Positions 22,865-32,000 of a stretch of 36,185 bases of DNA are shown here, piece by piece. Source of the stretch: CAYHMW01 sp964357925 (GTDB lineage: Bacteria; Patescibacteriota; Microgenomatia; UBA8517); assembly GCA_964357925.1 (NCBI GenBank), contig CAYHMW010000011.1, forward strand, positions 1 to 36,185, in the 5' to 3' direction. How positions within the stretch are numbered: the first letter of the stretch is position 1; each line of letters opens with the position of its first letter. The position numbers were made by a program, and so were the translations under genes. The notes under the pieces are model-generated. The model saw nothing but the letters and a program-made list of their open reading frames with translations. It had not been told where the DNA came from and searched no databases.

Positions 22865-23425
22865 ATGGTTGATGAACAAAAAGTGGAGGAAGTGGAGGCT
22901 TCAAAGAGCGAAAGCAAAGTTGGTTTTTTTAAGATTTTTACCTTTGGTGTGCCCTTTATTGTTGTGCTTGTTTTAATTATTGTTGTAGCTCTTGGTGTCG
23001 GATACGGAGTTTATAAGTATCCATCAAAATTTGGATTAGCTTTGCCTTCGGAGACTCAATCACAGGTTGAGGTTTCGGAGCTCATTAGTAAAGTGAGCGC
23101 GCTTATTGAGTTACCATCAGATGAGCAACCAACGATAGCTACAGTTTCTGATGTGGAAGCCTTGAGACAGACTCAACCATTTTTTAGTAAAGCTGAGAAC
23201 GGTGATCGTGTACTGATTTTTACTGGTGCTAAAAGGGCAATTGTATATAGGGAAGCTACAAACAAAATAATTGATGTTGGTGCTGTTAATATTCAGGCGC
23301 CAACTGATATCGGGCAAGCTAACGATTTGGGTCCAGTGCCAACTTCTACTCCTGATCCTGAGCCAAGTGAGGAGCCTGTGCCGACACTTCCTGCTGCTTC
23401 CTCCAGTGGTGAACTGGTACCTTAG
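22865..23425 (+). CDS. Membrane-anchored protein of unknown function
   Basis: 186 residues: an acidic cytosolic N-terminus (MVDEQKVEEVEASKSE), one long membrane helix (~residues 22-52, VPFIVVLVLIIVVALGVGYGV), a small folded extracytoplasmic domain (~70-145, with VSDVEALRQTQPFFSKAENGDRVLIF and GAKRAIVYREATNKI) and a Pro/Ser/Glu-rich tail without a sorting motif. Not recognised as a named family. Own promoter; convergent with tatC (ten bases between stops). Confidence 0.72.
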   Translation: MVDEQKVEEVEASKSESKVGFFKIFTFGVPFIVVLVLIIVVALGVGYGVYKYPSKFGLALPSETQSQVEVSELISKVSALIELPSDEQPTIATVSDVEALRQTQPFFSKAENGDRVLIFTGAKRAIVYREATNKIIDVGAVNIQAPTDIGQANDLGPVPTSTPDPEPSEEPVPTLPAASSSGELVP

Positions 23426-23435
23426 ATAGTTTTTC

Positions 23436-24182
23436 TTATTTATTCTTCGCTTTTGGGAATCTACCCATTGCCAATGTTATCTCAAACAGTATTACAAGAG
23501 GTAGAGCTAGGACAATATCTATCACAACTGAATCAGCTGGGAGGAGAATTGCAAAAATGAAGGCTCCTAAGTATACCCATTTTCTTTGTCTTGCGAGCTC
23601 CTTACGGTTCACAATTCCTATACGCATAAGAATCAGAAGAATTATGGGAAATTGGAAGCTAATACCCATAAATATTGAAGTCAGGAGCACCATGTTCAGG
23701 AGTTTACTTATATCCAAAATATTACCAATGCCAATTGCTGCTGATTTATTTAGAAATATTTCAATTTGCCATTTCATCGCTGCCATTCCAAAGCAGAAAC
23801 CTATCAGAAATAGAATTATGGAAAAGGGGAGGAATCTAACAATGGTTTTATACTCTTTCTCTCTTAATGCTGGCTTTAAGAAGGACAAGATTTGGATAAG
23901 GAGGAGTGGAAGGATAAATATTACGCCTGTTGCAAGTCCTGTACTCACAGAAAGTGTGAGGTATTGAAAGGGGGAGGTAAAGACTAGATTTACCCCCTTG
24001 AGGCTCAAAATATTAATAAGTGTTTTTAAGATTTTTTCGCTTGATACAAAACCAACAATTGATGAAACACTAAAAACAATGAGTGTCAGTAGAATCCTTT
24101 TCTTTACTTCTTTTAAAAAAGGGGAGTACTTTTCTATGGCTGCCTTTAACTCTGAAGAATTAATAGGCTTAATATTTTCCAC
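23436..24182 (-). CDS. tatC: Sec-independent translocase subunit TatC
   Basis: 248 residues with six predicted membrane helices, the family norm. Characteristic segments: VFTSPFQYLTLSVSTGLATGV (first periplasmic loop and TM2), PALREKEYK in the cytosolic loop, and FQFPIILLILMRIGIV followed by RKWVYLGAFIFAILLPADSV. TatC is the receptor for twin-arginine signal peptides and works with TatA to move folded proteins across the membrane. It is the last gene of a minus-strand cassette, 15 bases after the TatA stop. Confidence 0.93.
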   Translation of the reverse strand: MENIKPINSSELKAAIEKYSPFLKEVKKRILLTLIVFSVSSIVGFVSSEKILKTLINILSLKGVNLVFTSPFQYLTLSVSTGLATGVIFILPLLLIQILSFLKPALREKEYKTIVRFLPFSIILFLIGFCFGMAAMKWQIEIFLNKSAAIGIGNILDISKLLNMVLLTSIFMGISFQFPIILLILMRIGIVNRKELARQRKWVYLGAFIFAILLPADSVVIDIVLALPLVILFEITLAMGRFPKAKNK

Positions 24183-24197
24183 GGAGTATGCCTGTCT

Positions 24198-24356
24198 TTA
24201 AACTTCCTCTTTCTCGATATCTTTTGATGCTCTTCTAAACTCTTTGACTGCTTCTGATAAGCCTTTAAAGAATTCTGGAATCTTTTTGCCACCAAAGAGG
24301 AAAACTACAATGAATGCGACAACGAGAATTTCTGTGGTACCGATTGAGCTAAGCAT
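24198..24356 (-). CDS. tatA: TatA-family translocase protein
   Basis: 52 residues, MLSSIGTTEILVV start, one N-terminal membrane helix, then the canonical hinge FGGKKIPEFFKGL and an amphipathic helix (SEAVKEFRRAS) with a short acidic tail. These are the defining features of TatA, which forms the translocation pore with TatC. Overlaps the upstream TatA-like gene by eight bases and precedes tatC by 15 bases. Confidence 0.9.
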   Translation of the reverse strand: MLSSIGTTEILVVAFIVVFLFGGKKIPEFFKGLSEAVKEFRRASKDIEKEEV

Positions 24357-24540
24357 GTTTTGGTTCGTCTTCTACTGCTGCGTCTGTAATTGAGCTTTTG
24401 ATTTTTTTCATTTCTTTAAGTGTTTCACCGGCAGTTTTACCGAGGCCGATGACGAACTTTCTGCCGAAGACCATTGTTAAAATACCGGCGATAATGATGA
24501 GTTCAGTGCCGCTGATGTTTTTGATAAAATTGCCTATCAT
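24349..24540 (-). CDS. Second TatA/TatB-like protein
   Basis: 63 residues: membrane helix TELIIIAGILTMVFG, hinge GRKFVIGLGK and an amphipathic helix (AGETLKEMKKIKSS) followed by a polar tail. The hinge lacks the GGKKIP of its neighbour, so it is a diverged paralogue, possibly with a TatB-like role. Overlaps the canonical tatA by eight bases. Two different TatA-type proteins plus TatC make a complete translocase. Confidence 0.85.
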   Translation of the reverse strand: MIGNFIKNISGTELIIIAGILTMVFGRKFVIGLGKTAGETLKEMKKIKSSITDAAVEDEPKHA

Positions 24541-24602
24541 GTTTGGTTCACTATAGTATTCGAGATATTAAAAAACAAGAGGTAAAATGAGCTTTACCTT
24601 GA

Positions 24603-25271
24603 TCATGACTCAGGGAATACCTGGTTGAAGTATTCATATTTAAGGTTATTGCGGTTGTTCCAGTTCTCGCGAAAGTTCGCATCGCCTTTGATATAGCGGA
24701 AAGTACCTTCGTTTAGATCCTCTTTCATAATGAACCAGCCATCACGTCTATCAATGAAGCCATAGAAGGAATTGACTCCATAATCTACTTCGGAAATCTT
24801 GTAGCTGTCAGTTGGATGATGTTCTGCAGGATTTATGACGTTTCCTTTCGAGTTTTGAATTGTAGTTAATTTGGAATCGTCTGTTTTGCCCAGAATCAGG
24901 TTCTCTGCCCTTTTTGTAAAGAGGGAGGAGACAAAGAATGCCAGTCCACTTGCGCCGACCAGTTTGAGAAATGCTCGTTTATCAAAATCTAGAATTTCGA
25001 CGCCTTCCTCCGAGTTAGTGTTAGTGATTATTTGCGGAGCGGGTGTGTTTAAATTTGGTGTTGGGATACTTTGTCTATTTATGTCATCTATTGATGTATT
25101 AGGATACTTTAAGTTAGATTTTCGTGGGAACAGTTGGAATGCGAAATATGTCAGTGGGAAGTAGAGAAGGATGGCGATTGCTAGCTGGACATAGCTTGTA
25201 GTTGTTAAGAATATGGCTCCCTCGCCAAGACTGGCGATTGCAAAGCCGGTGTAGTTTACAGCTTTATTCAT
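24603..25271 (-). CDS. Membrane protein with internal twin-arginine-like motif
   Basis: 222 residues. Two hydrophobic helices at the N-terminus (~residues 8-48), a polar linker (~50-95), then FDKRAFLKLVGASG (K98, R99) followed by a hydrophobic stretch to ~118: this has the spacing of a Tat signal (S/T-R-R-x-F-L-K) with Lys for the first Arg. The C-terminal ~90 residues are a soluble domain with FYGFIDRRDGWFIMKEDLNEG and a KGDANFRENWNNR segment. It may be the dedicated client of the adjacent Tat machinery. It starts within the stop codon of the HUH-SH3 gene (ATGA) and is 62 bases upstream of the first tatA-like gene. Confidence 0.75.
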   Translation of the reverse strand: MNKAVNYTGFAIASLGEGAIFLTTTSYVQLAIAILLYFPLTYFAFQLFPRKSNLKYPNTSIDDINRQSIPTPNLNTPAPQIITNTNSEEGVEILDFDKRAFLKLVGASGLAFFVSSLFTKRAENLILGKTDDSKLTTIQNSKGNVINPAEHHPTDSYKISEVDYGVNSFYGFIDRRDGWFIMKEDLNEGTFRYIKGDANFRENWNNRNNLKYEYFNQVFPES

Positions 25272-26032
25272 AGTCCGCCTTTTCTTTCTGTTTGTAAAAA
25301 TTGTTCATTAATGTAGCCAAGTGAGCCATTAAATAGTTTTACCTGGTGCCATCCGTCAATTAGTGAGAGTGATTCGAATTTGTAACCATGTTTGGCAAGT
25401 CCAATTATTTTTGAAGAAGATTCCGGCAGGGCGTGGATATTGATGCTTTGGTCTATGTTGTAGGTCTTGATTACAACAATATTTGTTCCGAGAACTTGAG
25501 TGTTTGAAGTGGAGAGTGGAGACTTCCCATCGGAAGATTCGATTTTTATCAAACTATATGTTGAAAGGCAAAGGAGGATGAACATTGAGAAAATTATCTC
25601 CGGGATTCTTACATTTGATACGTTTTCTGTTTTTATATTGAGAGATGGTTTTTCTATTTTTTGTGCAACAGATGGATCCTTAAACAATGGTCCAGAGCGA
25701 GCATATTTTTTATTGAAATAAATGGCGTACCTTGTTGATAGTGCCCTTATGAATTTTTCAGTGGACCCTGCCACTATCTCTTTAATTGTAATGTCGAACC
25801 TTCCGGGTGTTAATTTATAATCGACGAGAACAATGTCGTTGGCGAAGTTCTTGGGGCGGTGAGGTGTGCCAATGTAATTCCTGCCTCTAATTGCAAATGT
25901 CTTTTTTTGATCTTGGTTTTGTGAGGAATATTCTTTTAAGAAACCAATAAACACCTCTCTATCATGATCGTCTACGAAGATGTCCTGATCGGTACTCTCA
26001 CGATAAATATGGAAATACTGTTGGGCAGTCAT
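25268..26032 (-). CDS. Degenerate Y1/HUH transposase domain fused to membrane segment and SH3-like domain
   Basis: 254 residues. Residues ~5-118 match the small Y1 (IS200/REP-type) transposase fold: YFHIYRESTDQDIFVDDHD, LVDYKLTPGRFDITIK and FIRALSTRYAIYFNKKYARS all align with typical members. Where active enzymes read MPNHFHLLLK, this one reads TPGRFDITIK: both HUH histidines are gone (R78, D80), so single-strand DNA cleavage is not expected. A basic linker leads to a membrane helix (~144-163, IIFSMFILLCLSTYSLI), and an SH3-like domain fills ~186-248 (VIKTYNIDQSINIHALPES, GWHQVKLFNGSLGYINEQF). The gene heads the Tat cassette, coupled by ATGA to the next gene. A domesticated transposase fold used for membrane-bound binding is my inference. 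Confidence 0.78.
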   Translation of the reverse strand: MTAQQYFHIYRESTDQDIFVDDHDREVFIGFLKEYSSQNQDQKKTFAIRGRNYIGTPHRPKNFANDIVLVDYKLTPGRFDITIKEIVAGSTEKFIRALSTRYAIYFNKKYARSGPLFKDPSVAQKIEKPSLNIKTENVSNVRIPEIIFSMFILLCLSTYSLIKIESSDGKSPLSTSNTQVLGTNIVVIKTYNIDQSINIHALPESSSKIIGLAKHGYKFESLSLIDGWHQVKLFNGSLGYINEQFLQTERKGGL

Positions 26033-26060
26033 AATTTAAGCTTACTCCCACCTGGAGAGA

Positions 26061-26081
26061 TTGCAAGTAGGTTGCAAGTAG
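26061..26081. repeat. Short tandem direct repeat behind the giant gene
   Basis: TTGCAAGTAG occurs at 26061-26070 and again at 26072-26081, in the 49-base gap between the giant gene and the HUH-SH3 gene. It could be a regulator site or leftover duplication. Confidence 0.5.
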
Positions 26082-29000
26082 TTAAGAGCTGACTATGTTG
26101 GCTGGTAGAGCTAACCAATGCGATCCGTCCCAAAGTTCGAAGCTTTGGGTTTCTAGGTTGAATCCGATTGTGCCTGGCCTTAGATGTTTGGGTCTACCTG
26201 AGTTGTTCCAGGAAGGAATTGTAACTTGAGGCTGAGTAATGTAAGTATTTTTGCCTGTAATATTGTTGAGCACTAAAGTTGGATTGCGGTAAAAGATGGG
26301 TTCCTGCGGCAGTGGCGATGGACTTACTGAGGTTGATTTTGATGCGGAAATAGATTTAGATGCGGAAATAGATGAGCTTGGGCTTCTTGATGCGCCCGGT
26401 GCTGCAGCGGCTGAGGGTGATGGGGATGGAGTCCCCGATGTTGAACTGCTTGGGCTAATAGAAGGCGAGATAGAGCCGCCTATTGATGGGCTTACTGATT
26501 CGGATAGTGACTCAGACGGCGATGTGCTTACTGAGGGTGAAATGCTTTCCGATGGAGATGCTGATGGCGAGCCCGAGGCGCTTGGTGAAATTGATTCAGA
26601 TGGACTGATGGAGGCTGATGGTGAGAGAGATGGTGAGGCGGATCCTGAGGGCGAAACGCTTACAGAGGGAGATAAGCTTGGAGAGCTTGAGCCACTTGGG
26701 CTTGTGGAGGCGCTGGGGGAGATAGAAACGGAGGGTGAAAACGAAGGACTAATTGATGGACTGGCGCTTGGACTAAGTGAGGGAGAGAGTGACGGCGAGA
26801 TTGATGATATTGCACTTGGGCTTGTGGAGGCGCTGGGGCTGATACTCACGCTTGGGGAAATTGAGATCGATGGACTTATGGATGGACTTAAACTTGGTGA
26901 CAGGCTTGGACTTAGACTGGGACTTTGTGACGGTGATAACGAAACGCTAGGGGAAGTTGAAGCACTTGGGGAGATGCTGGCCGATGGGGAGATGGAGACA
27001 GATGGACTGAGAGAAGGACTCAAGGATGGGGAAAGGCTGGGACTCAAACTTGGAGATAAAGATGGAGATATTGAACCAGATGGACTTATGGATGGGCTGA
27101 TGCTTGGTGAGAGACTGGGGCTTTGTGATGGGCTTCCAGATGGTGACAGTGATGCACTGGGAGAGATTGATAGCGATGGTGAAACCGATACGCTTGGACT
27201 TACTGACACTGATGGTGAAACCGATGGGCTCAGTGATGGTGAGATTGAAACTGAAGGGGAGATGCTGACACTTGGCGAGATACTTGCTGAGGGACTTATT
27301 GAGACAGATGGGGACACAGAGATTGATGGGCTTTGAGAAGGAGAAAAACTTGGACTAAGTGAGGGGCTTAGTGAGGGACTTAGGGAAGGCGACAGTGACG
27401 CACTTGGTGACATGGATGGTGAGAGCGATGGCGACAAGCTAGGACTCAAACTGGGGCTCAGTGACGGTGAAAGTGATACTGAAGGAGAGATTGAGATAGA
27501 GGGGCTTATGGATTCTGATGGACTGATTGAAACCGATGGTGAAATGCTTGCTGATGGTGATATGGAGGCAGAAGGGCTTAGAGATGGAGAGAGCGATGGG
27601 CTCAGTGATGGACTTTCCGATGGTGAGAATGAGGGAGATAGCGAAACTGAGGGACTGATTGACACAGATGGTGATGTTGAAACACTTGGAGATATTGAAA
27701 CAGAAGGAGATATGGATGGTGACAAACTGGGACTTAGTGATACAGAAGGACTCACTGATACTGAAGGTGAGATTGAGACAGAAGGACTGATGGATACTGA
27801 GGGTGAAAGAGATGGACTCAGGGATGGACTCAAACTTGGACTTAGCGATGGGCTTCCCGAAGGAGAGAGAGAAACTGACGGTGAAACTGAGACGCTTGGG
27901 GAGATAGATTCTGATGGTGAAATGGAAACTGATGGACTAATAGATGGTGAAAGTGAAGGAGATAGTGAGACGCTGGGGGATATCGAAACTGATGGCGAGA
28001 TGCTTACACTTGGTGATATTGAAACAGAAGGACTAATCGAGGGAGATACGGACGGAGATATTGATGCTCCAGCTGATGGACTTTGAGACGGGCTTAGGGA
28101 AATTGAAGGCGATACCGAAACTGAGGGTGAGATGCTTACTGATGGACTTATTGATGGTGAGAGAGAAGGGGACAGAGATGCGGATGGACTAATCGAGACG
28201 CTTGGAGAGATGGATTCTGATGGACTAATGGATACTGACGGTGAGGTGGAGGGGGAAACTGATGGACTAATGGACGGAGATGCTGATGGACTTTGCGATG
28301 GTGACAAGGACACACTTGGTGATATTGAAACTGATGGGGAGATGCTGACACTTGGGGAGATTGAGACCGATGGTGAAAGTGAGGGCGATAGGGACGGCGA
28401 TAGCGAGACACTTGGGGAAATTGATACGGAAGGTGAGATGCTAGCTGATGGTGAGATGGATACTGAAGGGGATAGAGATGGACTAAAGGACGGCGATTGA
28501 CTCGGACTTTGAGATGGGGATTTGGATGGTGAAAGACTTACGCTTGGTGAAATAGAAACCGATGGGCTTATTGATTGAGATGGAGATATCGAGACGGATG
28601 GTGATACAGAAGGTGACAAACTGGGACTAAGGGATACAGAGGGGCTCACTGAGACACTGGGAGAGGTGCTAATTGAAGGGCTTACTGAAGCTGATGGGCT
28701 GAGAGATGGACTGAATGATGGGGACAAGCTTGGGCTTAACGAAGGCGAAAGGGATGGAGATAGTGAGGCACTTGGGGAAATGGATACAGAAGGGGAAGTT
28801 GAAACACTTGGTGAAATTGAGACAGATGGTGATACAGATGGTGAGTAACTCGGACTTAGTGAAACAGATGGACTCACACTTACACTTGGGCTTATTGAAA
28901 CTGATGGGGAGATGCTTTCCGATGGACTTATCGATGGACTTTGCGACGGACTTTGTGAAGGGCTTAAGGAAGGACTGAGTGACGGTGATAATGAGGCACT

Positions 29001-32000
29001 TGGGGAAATGGATACTGATGGCGATATGGATTCTGAAGGGGAAACAGATACTGATGGTGATATTGACGGTGAGAGCGAGGGAGATAGTGATATGGATGGA
29101 CTGATTGAGACTGAGGGAGAGACACTGGCCGATGGTGAGATAGAAAGGGAAGGGCTGAGGGATGGACTAACGCTTGGTGAGAGGCTTGGACTTTGTGAGG
29201 GGCTTAAGGATGGTGACAGGGATGCGCTGGGAGAAACTGAAACTGATGGCGATATTGATTCTGACGGGGAAATGGAAACAGATGGACTTATTGATGGTGA
29301 GAGAGAAGGGGACAGAGATGCGGATGGACTAATTGAGACGCTTGGAGAGATGGATTCAGATGGACTGATGGATACTGACGGTGAGATGGAAGGGGAAACT
29401 GATGGGCTAATGGATGGAGATGCTGAAGGACTTTGCGATGGTGATAATGATGCGCTTGGAGAGATGGATACAGAGGGTGACGTTGAAACGCTTGGTGAAA
29501 TGGAAACTGATGGTGAGATTGATGGTGACAAACTGGGACTTAGAGATACAGAAGGACTGATACTGACACTTGGACTTATTGATATAGATGGGCTAATTGA
29601 AACTGACGGTGAAAGTGATGGACTTAGTGAGGGGCTTAAGCTTGGACTGAGGGAAGGGGATAATGATGGTGACAGAGAAACACTTGGGGATATTGAGACT
29701 GAAGGGCTAATAGATGGGCTCAAGGATGGCGAGATCGAGGGGGATACTGATGGGCTCAATGATGGACTTAGGCTTGGGCTCTCTGAAGGAGATAACGATG
29801 CGCTGGGGGAAATGGACACAGAGGGAGAGATTGATACGCTTGGGGATATGGATACAGACGGGCTAAGTGATGGTGAAAGGGAAGGTGAGAATGATGCTGA
29901 TGGGGAGATGGACACTGAAGGTGAAATACTAACGCTTGGACTAATTGAAACTGATGGGGATACAGACGGTGACAAACTGGGGCTGAGTGATACTGATGGG
30001 CTGACACTGACACTTGGGCTTACGCTTACTGAAGGAGAAATTGATACTGATGGGCTAAGCGAAGGTGAGATTGAGGGTGAGATTGATGACCCTGCTGATG
30101 GACTGACTGATGGTGATAGCGAGGCACTGGGAGATATTGAAACTGATGGTGAAATAGAAACAGAAGGACTAATTGATGGTGACAAACTGGGACTAAGGGA
30201 CACTGAAGGGCTCACTGAAACACTTGGAGAGATACTTTCTGAAGGGCTCACTGAAACGGATGGTGATAAAGAGGGTGATAGTGAAGGGCTTAGGGATGGA
30301 CTCAAACTTGGGCTCTGCGATGGAGAAAGTGAGGCACTTGGGGAAATGGAAACAGAAGGGGAGATTGAAATACTTGGTGATATAGATGCTGATGGTGATA
30401 CAGACGGTGACAAACTGGGACTAAGGGACACTGATGGACTAATACTTACACTGGGGGAGATTGATGCTGAGGGACTGACTGAAACTGATGGGCTAATAGA
30501 TGGACTGAGGGAAGGACTCAAGCTGGGGCTTGCTGACGGGCTTAAAGATGGCGAAAGAGATACTGATGGGGAGACGGAGACTGAGGGTGAAATTGATGCT
30601 GATGGTGAGATGGAAACTGAAGGACTGAGTGATGGTGACGAACTAGGGCTTAATGATACGGAGGGACTCACTGAAACACTGGGAGAGATACTGGCCGATG
30701 GTGAGATAGAAAGGGAAGGGCTGAGGGATGGACTGAGAGACGGACTGAGACTGGGTGATAAAGATGGAGAAAGCGATGGGGATAGTGACACACTTGGGGA
30801 TATTGAAACTGATGGAGAGATTGATTCTGATGGACTAACTGAGACAGATGGGGAGAGCGATGGACTTAGTGATGGACTTAGAGACGGGCTAAGGGATGGG
30901 GAGAGTGATGGCGATAATGATACGCTTGGGGAGATTGAAACAGATGGTGATATAGATACAGATGGAGAGATACTTTGTGATGGGCTTATGCTTGGGGAAA
31001 GACTGGGACTAAGTGACACAGATGGACTAATTGAGACAGATGGGGAGATGCTGACTGATGGACTAATGCTGACACTGGGACTTATTGAGACTGACGGACT
31101 TAGGGATGGTGACCTTGATGGGCTAATGGATGCCGATGGGCTAATTGAGACTGAGGGTGAAGTCGATGTGCCTCCACCAAGAGTTAATGTGTTCCACCAG
31201 ATGTCTGGGGTGGCTGTTTCATCTAAAAAAACGTAGTCTAACTGACTAGACACTGAATCGGTAAACTCTGATAGGACAAACCTTAAATCATCAGTATCAT
31301 TAGCTGCCCATGTATTGGGATTTTTGTCACTAAAATTTCCACCATGAACAGGACTAGTGGTAACTAATTGAATATCAAACCTATTAAGCGTATCCCCAGC
31401 AGTGCCTGAATATTCAATTGAAACACAATACTTTGTGCCATTTGTTGTTGTATAGGGAGTTGGAAAAGGAAACACAACCCATGTATCAGTGGTACTAATT
31501 TCAGCGTTACCTATCGTACTGGAGGTGGCTAAAGCACTACCAGTTGGAATACTACTTGTACCAAAAACTCCAGAATGCGCATATATTTTAGCCACCAAAC
31601 TGCCAGGAGGTGTACCAGTTTTACCAACAAAAAAACTGACAGAAATTACTTTTCCGCCTCCTCCAGTAAATGACTGAGCAACAGCTGTCCTAGACGTAAC
31701 TGTGGAATACATCATTAATGAGATTCCATCAGTCTCGTAAGAATCTTTATATAAGTTCCTTACATTTCCACCACTATCATTGTCATTTGTAAAAGACCAC
31801 TTAGATTTAACAGTATTAAAAGTACCAACCTCCAAACTCGCCCTAGTGCCAGAATTGTTGTAATAATAAATATCATTGTCAGATGGATCTTCTGTAAATA
31901 CATACCTATTTGTAGTATCAAACACAATAGAAGGCTGTTTACTGTCATTGGTCGTATCAATTTCTGAACCAGTCCAATTACCAGGTGTAGTCCATGCCCC

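Larger units (their letters stand above)
26316..31175 (-). repeat. SPS-repeat coding region
   Basis: Nearly 4.9 kb encodes Ser-Pro-Ser units with 12-base (SPSx) and 18-base (SPSVSx) periods arranged in longer blocks of about 30-40 residues that end in runs of SPSL. Serine is written with all six codons and proline with several, so DNA identity between units is low although the protein repeat is nearly perfect. This composition also opens long frames on the opposite strand (Asp-Gly-rich), which I regard as non-coding. Confidence 0.9.

Noticed and set aside
26316..31175. CRISPR-like or satellite array
   Set aside because: The periodicity is codon-based (12/18 bases) within one intact frame, with no uniform repeats, unique spacers or cas genes.
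28912..31236. A 774-codon open frame on the plus strand (Asp-Gly-Leu rich), with shorter ones at 26296-27336 and 27412-28086
   Set aside because: These are antisense to the SPS repeats; serine and proline codons read backwards give Asp/Glu and Gly with few stops. No ribosome-binding sites or promoters are evident, and the minus-strand frame is longer, continuous and joins folded domains.
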